64,000 nt of DNA, from NCBI RefSeq assembly GCF_007002745.1, contig NZ_SGNY01000008.1, positions 1 to 64,000 of the forward strand, in the 5' to 3' direction. This document shows, piece by piece, positions 44,496-53,688 of this stretch. A program made the position numbers and the translations under genes. Below the pieces are notes generated by a model. That model made no database searches. It was given only the letters and a program-made list of their open reading frames with translations, and was not told where the DNA came from. How positions within the stretch are numbered: position 1 is the first letter of the stretch; each line of letters starts with the position of its first letter. Source of the stretch: Martinezella rhizogenes. Lineage in GTDB: Bacteria; Pseudomonadota; Alphaproteobacteria; Rhizobiales; Rhizobiaceae.

Positions 44496-45806
44496 TTATG
44501 TCCGCAATACCGGACGATCAATGCCGAGATGGTCACGCAGCGTCGTGCCCTCGTAATCCCTGCGGAACAGGCCGCGCTCCTGCAAAAGCGGCACGACCTC
44601 GCGGTTGAACTCTTCCAGCCCGCCGGGGAAGAAGGGCGGCATGACGTTGAAGCCATCGGCCGCACCATTTTCAAACCATTGCTGCATGCGGTCGGCCACA
44701 TCTTTTGCCGTACCCATGACAATGTGGTGGCCGCGACCGGCGGCGACACGCAAAGCCAGTTCGCGGATCGTCAGCTTTTCACGGCGCGCCAGCTCTGTCA
44801 GAAGTTCGGCGCGGCTGCGCAGCTGGTCGGAGATCGGTAGGTCCGGCAGCGGACCATCGAGATCGTAATCTGCAAGGCTGTGGCCGATGCGTTCTTCAAG
44901 CAGCGGCATGGCGCTCTTGATGTCCGTCCAGCGGTTCAGTTCCTTCAGCTTTTCACCGGCCTCTTCGAAGCTGCTGCCGATGATCGGCATGAAGCCCGGC
45001 ATCACGGCCACACTTGCCGGATTGCGGCCGAATTTCTCCACGCGGGCTTTAAGGCTCGTATAAAAGGCCTGCGCTTCGGAAATCGCCTGCTGGGCGGTGA
45101 AGACGATATCGGCGGTGCGGGCGGCGAGATCCTGCCCCGGCCCGGAAGAGCCGGCCTGTATGAGAACCGGGTGGCCCTGCGGCGAGCGTGGAATATTGAG
45201 CGGCCCCTTGACCGTGAAATATTTGCCCTCATGATTGAGGATATGGACCTTTTCCGGATCGACGTAACGGCCCGCCTGCTTGTCCTTGACGAAGGCGTCG
45301 TCATCCCAGCTGTCCCACAGCCCGCGAACGACATTCACATATTCTTCCGCCACCGCATAACGTTCGTCATGCTCGGGGTGGTCCTTGGAAAAATTGGCCG
45401 CCGTGCGGGCATAGGATGTGGTGACGATGTTCCACGCCGCGCGGCCGTGGCTGAGATGATCGATGGAAGCGAAGGCGCGGGCGGTGTGATAGGGCTCGCC
45501 ATAGGTGGTGGAGGCGGTGGCGGCCAGCCCGATCTTGTCTGTCACCATGGCAAGGGCGGCAAGCAGGGTCAGCGGCTCGAAGCGGGCAATCATGGAAGGA
45601 TGCGCGTCAACGCCGCTGGTCAGTCCGTCGGCCAGAAAAACCATGTCGAACTTCGCTGCTTCCGCCATTTTCGTGACGCGGGTGAGCAGGTCAAAATTCT
45701 CGCTGCCAGCCTCCGCATCGGGGTGACGCCAGCCGGAAACGTGGTGCCCGGCGCCCTGCAGGAAAAGGCCGAGATGCATCTGTCTTTTGCGGGTCGTATT
45801 GGTCAT
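44496..45806 (-). CDS. LLM-class flavin-dependent monooxygenase, NtaA/SnaA/DszA family
   Basis: 436 residues, a bacterial-luciferase-like TIM barrel using reduced FMN. Motifs are FLADGLTSGVDAHPS near residue 56, SHGRAAWNIVTTS near 117 and PVLIQAGSSGPGQDLAA near 220. Characterised relatives oxidise nitrilotriacetate, EDTA, dibenzothiophene sulfone or other C-N and C-S compounds. No flavin reductase gene is adjacent, so reduced FMN must come from elsewhere. It is the last gene of a minus-strand operon with an MmgE/PrpD protein and an amino-acid-type importer. That context suggests uptake and oxidation of a small amino- or sulfur-containing acid. Confidence 0.88.
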   Translation of the reverse strand: MTNTTRKRQMHLGLFLQGAGHHVSGWRHPDAEAGSENFDLLTRVTKMAEAAKFDMVFLADGLTSGVDAHPSMIARFEPLTLLAALAMVTDKIGLAATASTTYGEPYHTARAFASIDHLSHGRAAWNIVTTSYARTAANFSKDHPEHDERYAVAEEYVNVVRGLWDSWDDDAFVKDKQAGRYVDPEKVHILNHEGKYFTVKGPLNIPRSPQGHPVLIQAGSSGPGQDLAARTADIVFTAQQAISEAQAFYTSLKARVEKFGRNPASVAVMPGFMPIIGSSFEEAGEKLKELNRWTDIKSAMPLLEERIGHSLADYDLDGPLPDLPISDQLRSRAELLTELARREKLTIRELALRVAAGRGHHIVMGTAKDVADRMQQWFENGAADGFNVMPPFFPGGLEEFNREVVPLLQERGLFRRDYEGTTLRDHLGIDRPVLRT

Positions 45807-45832
45807 GGGGTCATGCCTTCATGTCGGTCGTG

Positions 45833-47179
45833 TTATATTTCAGTTGCCAGAAGCGTTTCGAGCTTCCTGAGATCGGCTGCGGTTTTCATGGAACGCACCA
45901 GTGCCGGAATTTCGGCGAATTTCTCATTGCCGCCGGTGGCATCGGCGAATTTCTCCGTCGGATCGTCGATACCGGGCAGGCCGTCGATGCGGCGTGACAG
46001 CAATGTTCCGTCTTTCTTTGTCACATCGATGACCACGAAACGGGTGGTCGGATCGGGGGACAGGCGGCGGGCTGTTTCATCATGCCGGCGCGAGACTTTT
46101 GCCGAAAGTGTAAGCAGGTCGGCACGAACAGGGCGCTCGTCGAAATGGCCAATCCCGAGTGCTCCATCGGCAAGCGCTGCGGCAAAAACATATTCGGGGC
46201 TGAAGCGCGCATCGATGCCGGTAGCGGGCGTGGCGGTGCCGACAAGGGCGGCATCTCCGCCCGGCGGGAAGGTGATGATAACAGTTTCGATCTCGTCCGG
46301 CGTCAGATCATGCGCGTTACGCAGTGCCAGCGCGCCGACGGCGACGGGGTGGGCGGCGGTGCAGCAGGGAAAGGCTTTGAGCGTCAAGCCAGGCGAGACG
46401 ATCTGCCAGGGCGCGCCCCAGCCAGACAGGACCCGTTTGGGTTGCTCTGCACCAAAGGCGAAGGCGGAATAAAAGCCGATGGGGTTTTCCAGAAAATCCG
46501 GTGCGCCCTGAAACCCTGAGCGTGCCAGCCGCGCGGCGGTGAGGCCGGCGCGGGTGGCAAGCCCGGCATGCAGCGGCTTGGCATCGAACCCGAATTGCAG
46601 ACGCAGCCCGGCCGATTGCGTGGCGGCAAGGCCAAGTGCGACCGCTGTGGTCTGCGGATCGAATTTCAGAAGATGGGCGATGGCAGCGGCAGCGCCGATA
46701 GGGCCGAGCGTGGCGGTGGCGTGGAAGCCGTTTTCGTAATGTTTGGTGCCAAGCGACAAGCCAATCCGCGCCATCGTCTCCAGCCCGACAATATAGGCGG
46801 CGATAAAGGCGTCCGCCGTCGAATTTTCCTCGACCGCAACGGCCAGAAGTGCGGGAATGATGGCGACGGTGGGGTGGCCGCGCACGCTGCCATGCACATC
46901 ATCATAATCAAGCACATGGCCGGCATGGCCGTTGATGAGGGCGGCGGTAAAGACGTCTGTGCGCAGGTCATGGCCGATGATGCCGGCCGTGCCTTGCGTG
47001 CCTGTCGTGAAGGTATCGATCAGAATTTTCGTGCTTCTGTCGGCAGCACCGCCCAGTACGCAGGCGAAAAAATCGATCAACGCCGTGCGGGCAATCGTCA
47101 CCGCCTCATCGTCGCGCAGCGGATCAGACGCGGCGATGGCTTCGGCCAGTTGAAGGGTGAGTTTTTCTTCGGTGGCCAT
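45833..47179 (-). CDS. MmgE/PrpD-family protein
   Basis: 448 residues, MmgE/PrpD fold (all-helical domain plus lid). Family motifs include NGHAGHVLDYDDVHGSVRGHP near residue 80 and HATATLGPIGAAAAIAHLL near residue 155. Known members are 2-methylcitrate dehydratase, cis-aconitate decarboxylase and the iminodisuccinate epimerase of an Agrobacterium strain. No prp genes are here, so 2-methylcitrate is unlikely. ATG 47179 was chosen because it lies four bases after the ATPase stop; the frame is open to 47299 but that would run through the ATPase end. It is cotranscribed with the monooxygenase. Confidence 0.86.
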   Translation of the reverse strand: MATEEKLTLQLAEAIAASDPLRDDEAVTIARTALIDFFACVLGGAADRSTKILIDTFTTGTQGTAGIIGHDLRTDVFTAALINGHAGHVLDYDDVHGSVRGHPTVAIIPALLAVAVEENSTADAFIAAYIVGLETMARIGLSLGTKHYENGFHATATLGPIGAAAAIAHLLKFDPQTTAVALGLAATQSAGLRLQFGFDAKPLHAGLATRAGLTAARLARSGFQGAPDFLENPIGFYSAFAFGAEQPKRVLSGWGAPWQIVSPGLTLKAFPCCTAAHPVAVGALALRNAHDLTPDEIETVIITFPPGGDAALVGTATPATGIDARFSPEYVFAAALADGALGIGHFDERPVRADLLTLSAKVSRRHDETARRLSPDPTTRFVVIDVTKKDGTLLSRRIDGLPGIDDPTEKFADATGGNEKFAEIPALVRSMKTAADLRKLETLLATEI

Positions 47180-47183
47180 GGTG

Positions 47184-47981
47184 TCAGATCCCCTCGCCAT
47201 CATTGAGCCGTGCCGCCTGTCCTCCCAGACCCTTGACGAAGGCGTTGATGCGCGGATTGGTCGACTTGTAGAAGATATGATCAGGCGTGCCCTGGTCAAC
47301 GATCAGGCCGTTTTCGGTGAACACGATCTTGTCGCTGATTTCCTCGGCAAAGCGCATTTCATGGGTCACGAGAATGCTGGTCATGCCGTCATTGACGAGA
47401 TCGCGGATGACGGCGAGCACCTCGCCCACGGTTTCCGGGTCCAGCGCCGAGGTGACCTCATCAAACAGCACCAGTTCCGGTCGCATGGCAAGAGCGCGGG
47501 CAATCGCCACGCGTTGCTGCTGGCCGCCGGAAAGCTGGCCGGGATAGGCATCGACCTTCTGGGAAAGGCGGACCTTTTCCAGCAGTTCGCGAGCATGACG
47601 CTCGGCTTCAGCCTTCGGTGTGCCGAGGATTTTGATCGGCGCGATGGTGATGTTTTCCATGACGGTCAGATGCGGGAAGAGGTTGAACTGCTGGAAGACG
47701 ATGCCGATACGCTTGCGCAGTGCGATGCGCTCGGCCTCGGTCTTCAGCTGGTCTACCCGGGTGCCACCAACGGTGATCTTGCCGGATTGCGGGATGAGCA
47801 GGCCGTTGATGCAGCGCAGGATAGTGGACTTGCCGGAGCCGGAAGGGCCGATGATGGAAACGGCGTCGCCCTTGTTGACCGTGAGGTCGATGCCTTTCAG
47901 GACCTGGTTGTCGCCGAAGGAGAGATGAATTCCTTCGAGTTCGACAAGCGCTTGGGCGGTTTGTGGTGCGGGTGCGGACAT
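47184..47981 (-). CDS. Polar amino-acid-type ABC transporter ATPase (GlnQ/HisP family)
   Basis: 265 residues. Walker A GPSGSGKST near residue 45, Q-loop VFQQFNLFPHLT, signature LSGGQQQR near 151, Walker B LVLFDEVTSALDP. The DE-V-TSALDP form is typical of amino-acid transporters. A TTG at 47993 opens the frame slightly earlier, but ATG 47981 gives MSAPAPQ and is preferred. It works with the two permeases encoded immediately upstream. Confidence 0.92.
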   Translation of the reverse strand: MSAPAPQTAQALVELEGIHLSFGDNQVLKGIDLTVNKGDAVSIIGPSGSGKSTILRCINGLLIPQSGKITVGGTRVDQLKTEAERIALRKRIGIVFQQFNLFPHLTVMENITIAPIKILGTPKAEAERHARELLEKVRLSQKVDAYPGQLSGGQQQRVAIARALAMRPELVLFDEVTSALDPETVGEVLAVIRDLVNDGMTSILVTHEMRFAEEISDKIVFTENGLIVDQGTPDHIFYKSTNPRINAFVKGLGGQAARLNDGEGI

Positions 47982-47993
47982 GGCTTGTTCCAA

Positions 47994-48776
47994 TCAGCGG
48001 GAAGCGAAGCGCCGCTCGAGGCGCTGCGTGAAACGGGAGACGGGATAGCAGAACAGGAAGAACGCCATCAGAACGGTGAGATAGACCACGACGGTGAAAT
48101 CGTTGCGCTGCACGGCGGTGCTGGCGTCTGTTGCGGCATGCAGCAACTCATGCACGCCGACCAGTGAGGCAAGCGCCGTGCCCATGGTGATCGAGGCATA
48201 AAGGTTCATCCATGGCGGCAGCGAACGTTTCACGCATTGCGGCAGGATGATCCAGCGCAGGGTCTGATTGCGTGAAAAACCAAGACCCTGGGCGGCTTCC
48301 CATTGCGCGGTGGGGATGGACTGGATGGCGCCGCGGGTGATTTCGGCAATATGAGCGCTGGCCGGAATGGCAAGCCCGACCACGGCCTTGATCCAGTCCG
48401 GAAACGGAATGTAATTGCCGAAGGCGACGATCTCGAAGGGGAAGATGTAGGTCGCGGCAAAGATCAGCACCAGATGCGGGGCGTTGCGGAAGATCTGCAC
48501 ATAGGTGAGCGCCGGTGCGCGCACGAGGCGATAGGGCGCAAGCTCCATGATGCCGAGCAGGACGCCGATGAACGTGCCGATGGCGATCGCAAGGATGCTG
48601 ATCAGCACGTTCATGGCGAAACCCTTGGCCAGATAGGGCAGCCATTGCAGCAGCACCTGACCGAGCGACGGATCGAGGATCAGCCACAGAATGACTGATA
48701 TCAGCACGCCGAGCAGCAGAATGGTGCCGAAGGGCAGCTTTTTTGCCGCCCGCGTTTGAGAAACCACCGCGCTCAT
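47994..48776 (-). CDS. Polar amino-acid-type ABC transporter permease (second subunit)
   Basis: 260 residues with about five membrane helices. The amino-acid permease motif EITRGAIQSIPTAQWEAAQGLGFS lies near residues 144-167 (EAA loop, key residues E-A-A-Q-G-L-G). A hydrophobic N-terminus with a 16-residue basic lead precedes it. It pairs with the 247-residue permease whose gene overlaps by four bases upstream. Confidence 0.92.
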   Translation of the reverse strand: MSAVVSQTRAAKKLPFGTILLLGVLISVILWLILDPSLGQVLLQWLPYLAKGFAMNVLISILAIAIGTFIGVLLGIMELAPYRLVRAPALTYVQIFRNAPHLVLIFAATYIFPFEIVAFGNYIPFPDWIKAVVGLAIPASAHIAEITRGAIQSIPTAQWEAAQGLGFSRNQTLRWIILPQCVKRSLPPWMNLYASITMGTALASLVGVHELLHAATDASTAVQRNDFTVVVYLTVLMAFFLFCYPVSRFTQRLERRFASR

Positions 48777-49516
48777 TGACCGAACCCCGGAACCGCAAGG
48801 CGCCGCTCAAGCCAGAGACCGGCCCTTGCGACGATGAAATTGATGACGCTGAAGAAAAGGAGGATAACGAGCATCAGCTCGACCACATTGTCGCGCTGCG
48901 TCCAGATCAGGATCGAGGCATAGGTGATTTCACCGACCGCAATTGCCGAACCGACCGTGGTGAGCTTCACCAGATTGACGAGATTATTGATGATCGAGGG
49001 CAGCGCCGTGCGGATCGCCAGCGGAAACTCCACATAGCGTAAAATCTCGAAGGAGCTGAAACCGATCGCGCGCGCCGCTTCGATGGTGGTGGCTGGAACC
49101 GCTTCGATGCCGCCGCGCAAGGCCTCCGCATGGAAGGCGGCGATATGCAGGCCGGTGATGGCGACGACCCAGAAGAATGGCGTCAGCGGGTTGTTCTGCG
49201 CGCCGCCCAGCACGTTGGAAATCAGCATGTTAAGCACGAGGAAACCGCACATCAGCTGCACCAGCGTCGGCGTGTTGCGCGTCAGTTCCACATAGGCGCG
49301 CACCGGGCCGGCGAGCCAGACTTTGCCTGATGTCAGCATGGCCGCGAAAATGAAGCCGAAGATGAGGCTGAGCGGCAAAGTGACGGCGACGAGGATGAGC
49401 GTCATCTTCATGCCGTCAAGCCAGATCTGAACCTCGTAACCGCTGTTCAGAAAATCATAGTTGAGGCCGAGATGCGCGGCGAGTTCAATGAAGCGCGCTG
49501 TAAATGAATCCTGCAT
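48773..49516 (-). CDS. Polar amino-acid-type ABC transporter permease (first subunit)
   Basis: 247 residues with about five membrane helices. The EAA-type loop is EALRGGIEAVPATTIEAARAIGFS near residues 133-156 (key residues E-A-A-R-A-I-G). Its stop overlaps the start of the second permease by ATGA. It is separated from the binding-protein gene by 192 bases with an attenuator-like hairpin. Confidence 0.92.
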   Translation of the reverse strand: MQDSFTARFIELAAHLGLNYDFLNSGYEVQIWLDGMKMTLILVAVTLPLSLIFGFIFAAMLTSGKVWLAGPVRAYVELTRNTPTLVQLMCGFLVLNMLISNVLGGAQNNPLTPFFWVVAITGLHIAAFHAEALRGGIEAVPATTIEAARAIGFSSFEILRYVEFPLAIRTALPSIINNLVNLVKLTTVGSAIAVGEITYASILIWTQRDNVVELMLVILLFFSVINFIVARAGLWLERRLAVPGFGQ

Positions 49517-49587
49517 CGGAAATCCATGCTGTTATCGCGGAACCGCCCGGCGGGCGGCGCCAGAATGGCCTGCCTTGTTATAAAGCA

Positions 49588-49617
49588 GAAAAGAACGGCA
49601 GGCGAAACCGGCCGTTC
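49588..49617 (-). terminator. Attenuator-like hairpin between binding-protein and permease genes
   Basis: On the minus strand, GAACGGC (49617-49611) and GCCGTTC (49599-49593) form a perfect seven-base stem with an 11-base loop, followed by TTTTCT. It is 92 bases after the binding-protein stop and may reduce readthrough into the permease genes. A second short stem, CCGCCC/GGGCGG, lies at 49543-49557. Confidence 0.6.
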
Positions 49618-49708
49618 CTGATGGTCATGGGAAATCACTCCGCGTGTTCGGCATCATCCTCACCCTGCGGTGACGAGAGGCATGAAACGGAGAGACCCTG
49701 CGTCGGTC

Positions 49709-50548
49709 TTATTGCGCGGCGGAAAGCTTCTTCTGCTGCTCTTCCATGTAGCCGATGCTTGGCAGGCGGTTCGCCTTGGCGAATTCGATCATCTTGCCGG
49801 AAGCGTGCAGCTCCTTGACGATCTTGTCCAGAGCGGCCTGCGTGTCAGCCTCACCCTTGCGCAGCCAGATCACGGAATCGGAAGGGATGAGGTCGGTGGG
49901 AATAAGAATGCCGTAATCCTTCCACTCGTCGGCGCGGTCCTGCAGCATCAGGCTCAGCGTGCCGTTGACGTGAACGGAAACATCGCAATTGCCGCCCTTC
50001 AGCGCCAGCAGCGATTCCGGCTGGCTCGGCAGCGCCTTAACCTGCGCGCCATACTGCTCGATCAGCGGCTGGGTGTAGTTGGAGCCCTGCGATACGCAGG
50101 CAATCTTGCCCTTCAGATCCGACCAGTCCTTGATGCCACTGTCCTTGCGGCCGATGGCGGCGCCACCCTGGCGGTCATACGGGGTCTGCACGTAATCGAG
50201 GGTTTTGGCGCGTTCTTCGGTGTACTGCATGTTGGCGATGAGAATGTCGACCTTGCCCTGCTGCAGGAACTGTACGCGGTTGGGCGGGGTAACGGTTTCG
50301 GTGACCAACTCGACGCCGAGGCCGGCAGCCAGCGCCTTGGCGACATCGATGTTGAGGCCCTTCTGCTCCTGCGTCTTCGGATCGATGAAACCGAAAGGCG
50401 CACCAGAGAGGATGACACCGACGGTGAGCTTGCCGCGACCCTTGATACGGTCAAGCGTTGCATCCGCATGGGCGGCAGTGGCCATCGAAGCGATGACGAC
50501 GGTTCCGGCAATGAGTTTTGCGGCAAATCTGGAAAAAGAGAGGGCCAT
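49709..50548 (-). CDS. Periplasmic amino-acid-type binding protein (family 3)
   Basis: 279 residues. A signal peptide ends at ATAAHA (about residue 28), and the family 3 fold follows with LTVGVILSGAPFGFIDPKTQEQKGLNIDVAKALAAGLG-type sequence near residues 40-78 and CVSQGSNYTQP near residue 142. It captures the ligand for the two permeases downstream. ATG 50548 follows AAGGAAAT; the frame is open to 50620. A carboxylate-bearing amino compound is the likely ligand class. Confidence 0.9.
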   Translation of the reverse strand: MALSFSRFAAKLIAGTVVIASMATAAHADATLDRIKGRGKLTVGVILSGAPFGFIDPKTQEQKGLNIDVAKALAAGLGVELVTETVTPPNRVQFLQQGKVDILIANMQYTEERAKTLDYVQTPYDRQGGAAIGRKDSGIKDWSDLKGKIACVSQGSNYTQPLIEQYGAQVKALPSQPESLLALKGGNCDVSVHVNGTLSLMLQDRADEWKDYGILIPTDLIPSDSVIWLRKGEADTQAALDKIVKELHASGKMIEFAKANRLPSIGYMEEQQKKLSAAQ

Positions 50549-50940
50549 GGGTATTTCCTTTTGATTGTAGGTGGAAACTACATGAGGCACCCGCCAAGAG
50601 CGAGAATTGGCATTGCGCAAAAAATACTATGAATAAAATCGTGTTCCAATAAAGCTTTGAGGGCGAAAAAATATCCTAATAATTTAAAATCGTAGAATCC
50701 TGTTCTTTGTCTGCGTCTGCCGTAAGGGCGCGCAGGACAATCCGGACACCGTTTGTCGACCGAATGGCCAATGGGAAAACGAACGAATGCCGCCTATTTC
50801 TTCTCCCCGAGGGGGAGAAGGTCGCGGCAGCGGGATGAGGGGGCAAGGGTCGTGAGATACGGCAACGTTGCCCCCCTCATCCGACCCTTCGGGCCACCTT
50901 CTCCCCGGCGGGGAGAAGAAACAAGTGGCACGCCCTGTGC
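50549..50940. other. 392-base intergenic region: promoter for the amino-acid ABC operon and a palindromic element
   Basis: Bases 50630-50710 are strongly AT-rich and lie just upstream of the minus-strand ABC operon, so they probably hold its promoter. Bases 50800-50918 are a repeat element listed separately. No gene is seen; short frames inside the repeat are artefacts. Confidence 0.6.
50800..50918. repeat. 119-base palindromic intergenic element, copy 1 (RIME-like)
   Basis: Both ends carry a perfect nine-base hairpin with a three-base loop: CTTCTCCCC-GAG-GGGGAGAAG on the left and CTTCTCCCC-GGC-GGGGAGAAG on the right. The middle contains a further inverted repeat, GGATGAGGGGGCA against TGCCCCCCTCATCC. 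A second copy of nearly the same sequence lies at 63698-63815. The structure resembles the rhizobial intergenic mosaic elements (RIME). It is 22 bases beyond the malic-enzyme stop and may help end that transcript. Confidence 0.85.
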
Positions 50941-53229
50941 TTATCTCCCGGCGTTATAAGCCGCGATCGCGGCCATGTTGACGATATCGCTGTCCTTCGC
51001 ACCCATCGAGGTGATCTGCACCGACTTGTCGAGGCCGACGAGAAGCGGGCCGATGACGGTTGCGCCGCCCAGTTCCTGCAGCATCTTGGTGGAGATGGAG
51101 GCGGAATGGATGGCCGGCATGACCAGAACGTTGGCCGGGCCGGAAAGGCGGGCGAAGGGATATTGGCTCTGCATGCGATGATGGTTCAGCGCCACATCGG
51201 CCGACATCTCGCCGTCGACCTCGAAATTGACGTTGCGCCGGTCGAGGATTTTCACCGCCTCGCGCACCTTGTCGGAACGCTCGCCGGTCGGCTGGCCGAA
51301 GGTGGAATAGGCAAGCATGGCGACACGCGGTTCGTAACCGAAACGGCGGGCGAGGCCGGCTGCCTCTTCGGCGATATCAGCCAGGTCTTCGGCCGACGGC
51401 ATGTCGTGTACGGCGGTATCGGCGACGAATACGGTGCGGTTGCGCGAGACAACCAGCGAAACGCCGATGACGCGATGGCCGGGCTTGGTGTTGATGCAGC
51501 GGCGGATATCCTCGAGCGCCGTCGAATAGTTACGGGTAACGCCGGTGACCACGGCGTCCGCATCGCCCATCGCCACCATGCAGGCGGCGAAGTGGTTACG
51601 GTCATTGTGGATCAGGCGCTGCACGTCGCGCAGCAGGAAGCCGCCGCGTTGCAGCCGCGCATAGAGATAATCGACATAGGCATCGACGCGGCTGGAGAGG
51701 CGGGCATTGGTGATCTCGATATTGGCGCGGTCGAGATCGATGCCGGCACGTTCGGCATTGGCCTTGATGATATCGTCGCGGCCGAGCAGGATGGCGGTGC
51801 CAAGACCTTGAGCGGTGAACGAAATCGCCGCGCGCATGACCTGTTCTTCTTCCGCTTCGGCAAAGACCACGCGCTTTGGCGAGCGGCGCACGCGCTCGTA
51901 AAGACGCTGCGTCGTCGAGGCCATCGGGTCGCGGCGGGCGGAAAGCTCGCGGGCATAGGCGTCGAGATCAGGCAGTTCGCGCTGGGCGACGCCGGTCTCG
52001 ATGGCGGCTTTCGCCACGGCCACCGGAATGGCCGAGATCAGACGCGGATCGAAGGGAACGGGAATGATATATTGCGGCCCGAAACGCGGGCGGTTGCCCT
52101 GATAGGCGGCGGCCACATCGTCAGGCACGTCTTCACGGGCGAGATCGGCCAGCGCCTGCGCGGCGGCGATCTTCATCGCGTCGTTGATCTGGCGGGCGCG
52201 CACATCGAGCGCGCCGCGGAAGATGTAGGGGAAGCCGAGGACATTGTTGACCTGGTTCGGATAATCCGAACGGCCGGTCGCCATGATGGCGTCGTCGCGG
52301 ATGCGTGAAACTTCTTCCGGTGTGATTTCCGGGTCCGGATTGGCCATGGCGAAGATGATCGGCTTCGGCGCCATGGAGCGGATCATGTCTTCGCTGAAAG
52401 CGCCCTTCTGCGACAGGCCGAAGACCACATCCGCACCCTTCATGGCTTCCGCCAGCGTGCGATCATTGGTTTTTACCGCATGGGCGGATTTCCACTGGTT
52501 CATGCCTTCGGTGCGGCCCTGATAGATCACGCCCTTGGTATCACAAAGCGTGATGTTTTCCGGGTTGAAGCCCATGGCCTTGATAAGGTCCATGCAGGCG
52601 ATGGCAGCAGCGCCCGCGCCATTGCAGACCAGTTTCGTCGTCTTGAAATCGCGGCCGGTCAGCTCAATGGCGTTGATGAGACCGGCGGCGGCGATGATGG
52701 CGGTGCCGTGCTGGTCGTCATGGAAAACGGGAATATCCATCAGCTCGCGCAGGCGGCTTTCGATGATGAAACATTCCGGCGCCTTGATGTCTTCCAGATT
52801 GATGCCGCCGAAGGATGGGCCGAGGTAACGCACGCAATTGATGAATTCATCCGCATCTTCGGTATCGACCTCGAGGTCGATGGAATCGACATCGGCGAAG
52901 CGCTTGAAGAGGACCGATTTGCCTTCCATGACCGGCTTGGAGGCGAGCGCGCCGAGATTGCCGAGACCGAGGATCGCGGTGCCGTTGGAGATGACCGCCA
53001 CCATGTTGCCACGTGTCGTATAATCGTAAGCCGTTGCCGGATTTTCGGCGATGGCTTTCACCGGAACAGCCACGCCCGGCGAATAGGCGAGCGACAGATC
53101 CCGCTGCGTCGCCATCGGCTTGGTCGGGGTGATTTCCAGTTTCCCCGGTCTGCCCTCAGAGTGGAAATCCAGGGCTTCCTGATCCGTAACCGATGTTCTG
53201 GTGCTGGCGGTTTTTGGCGTATCGGACAT
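50941..53229 (-). CDS. maeB: NADP-dependent malic enzyme with C-terminal phosphotransacetylase-like domain
   Basis: 762 residues. Residues about 18-430 are the malic-enzyme domains, with VFHDDQHGTAIIAAAG near residue 159 and the NAD(P)-binding NGAGAAAIACMDL near residue 196. Residues about 440-762 resemble phosphate acetyltransferase but serve regulation in these enzymes. The protein converts malate to pyruvate and CO2, making NADPH. The rhizobial two-domain enzymes of this size are called Tme or MaeB. It is a single gene, with a palindromic element at its 3' end and a long divergent promoter region upstream. Confidence 0.95.
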   Translation of the reverse strand: MSDTPKTASTRTSVTDQEALDFHSEGRPGKLEITPTKPMATQRDLSLAYSPGVAVPVKAIAENPATAYDYTTRGNMVAVISNGTAILGLGNLGALASKPVMEGKSVLFKRFADVDSIDLEVDTEDADEFINCVRYLGPSFGGINLEDIKAPECFIIESRLRELMDIPVFHDDQHGTAIIAAAGLINAIELTGRDFKTTKLVCNGAGAAAIACMDLIKAMGFNPENITLCDTKGVIYQGRTEGMNQWKSAHAVKTNDRTLAEAMKGADVVFGLSQKGAFSEDMIRSMAPKPIIFAMANPDPEITPEEVSRIRDDAIMATGRSDYPNQVNNVLGFPYIFRGALDVRARQINDAMKIAAAQALADLAREDVPDDVAAAYQGNRPRFGPQYIIPVPFDPRLISAIPVAVAKAAIETGVAQRELPDLDAYARELSARRDPMASTTQRLYERVRRSPKRVVFAEAEEEQVMRAAISFTAQGLGTAILLGRDDIIKANAERAGIDLDRANIEITNARLSSRVDAYVDYLYARLQRGGFLLRDVQRLIHNDRNHFAACMVAMGDADAVVTGVTRNYSTALEDIRRCINTKPGHRVIGVSLVVSRNRTVFVADTAVHDMPSAEDLADIAEEAAGLARRFGYEPRVAMLAYSTFGQPTGERSDKVREAVKILDRRNVNFEVDGEMSADVALNHHRMQSQYPFARLSGPANVLVMPAIHSASISTKMLQELGGATVIGPLLVGLDKSVQITSMGAKDSDIVNMAAIAAYNAGR

Positions 53230-53688
53230 GGGCTGTGTGCGCTTTCCTGTCGTTATCAGTATAAAAATATTCGTTGTTGTTATGGTATTTTTTGCACGCC
53301 TGCCAAGCCTTGAATGTTGTTCAGTGCAGCAAATTTAAGCGTGATGAAATTTGCGGCCGATTCAATCGATTAAGTCAATATTCTTCGCCTGGCGCGGGGT
53401 CGGCAGGTTCGGTGGATCAGTGCTCCCGCTGCCGAAAGGGGGTTCCCATTTTCCGCGATATTTTCGTGCCGCATCGGATGGAACCTCACAAGCGACCTTG
53501 CGTTAGCGGAGGAACCCGCAGGCAATATACATGCCCTCCAGCTGCCCTTGCCATCTATTCACCAAGCTTTCACAGGGCGAATTTATGAGCTTGCGCTTGT
53601 GTGCCCGTGAACCGATGATGGCAGCATTGGCAAATATGTATATTGTCCGGCGCGCCGGGAAATTTTTTAGAGTTGGAAAGGTTTTATT
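53230..53688. other. 459-base divergent region between malic enzyme and GDP-mannose genes
   Basis: No gene is seen. Bases 53260-53290 and 53630-53690 are AT-rich and probably hold the two divergent promoters. No strong dyad or riboswitch-like fold was recognised. Confidence 0.5.

Noticed and set aside
50753-50959. Short frames inside the palindromic element, also at 63560-63994
   Set aside because: The same peptide-like strings (SPRGGE, PSGRR) recur in both element copies and on both strands, so they are repeat artefacts.
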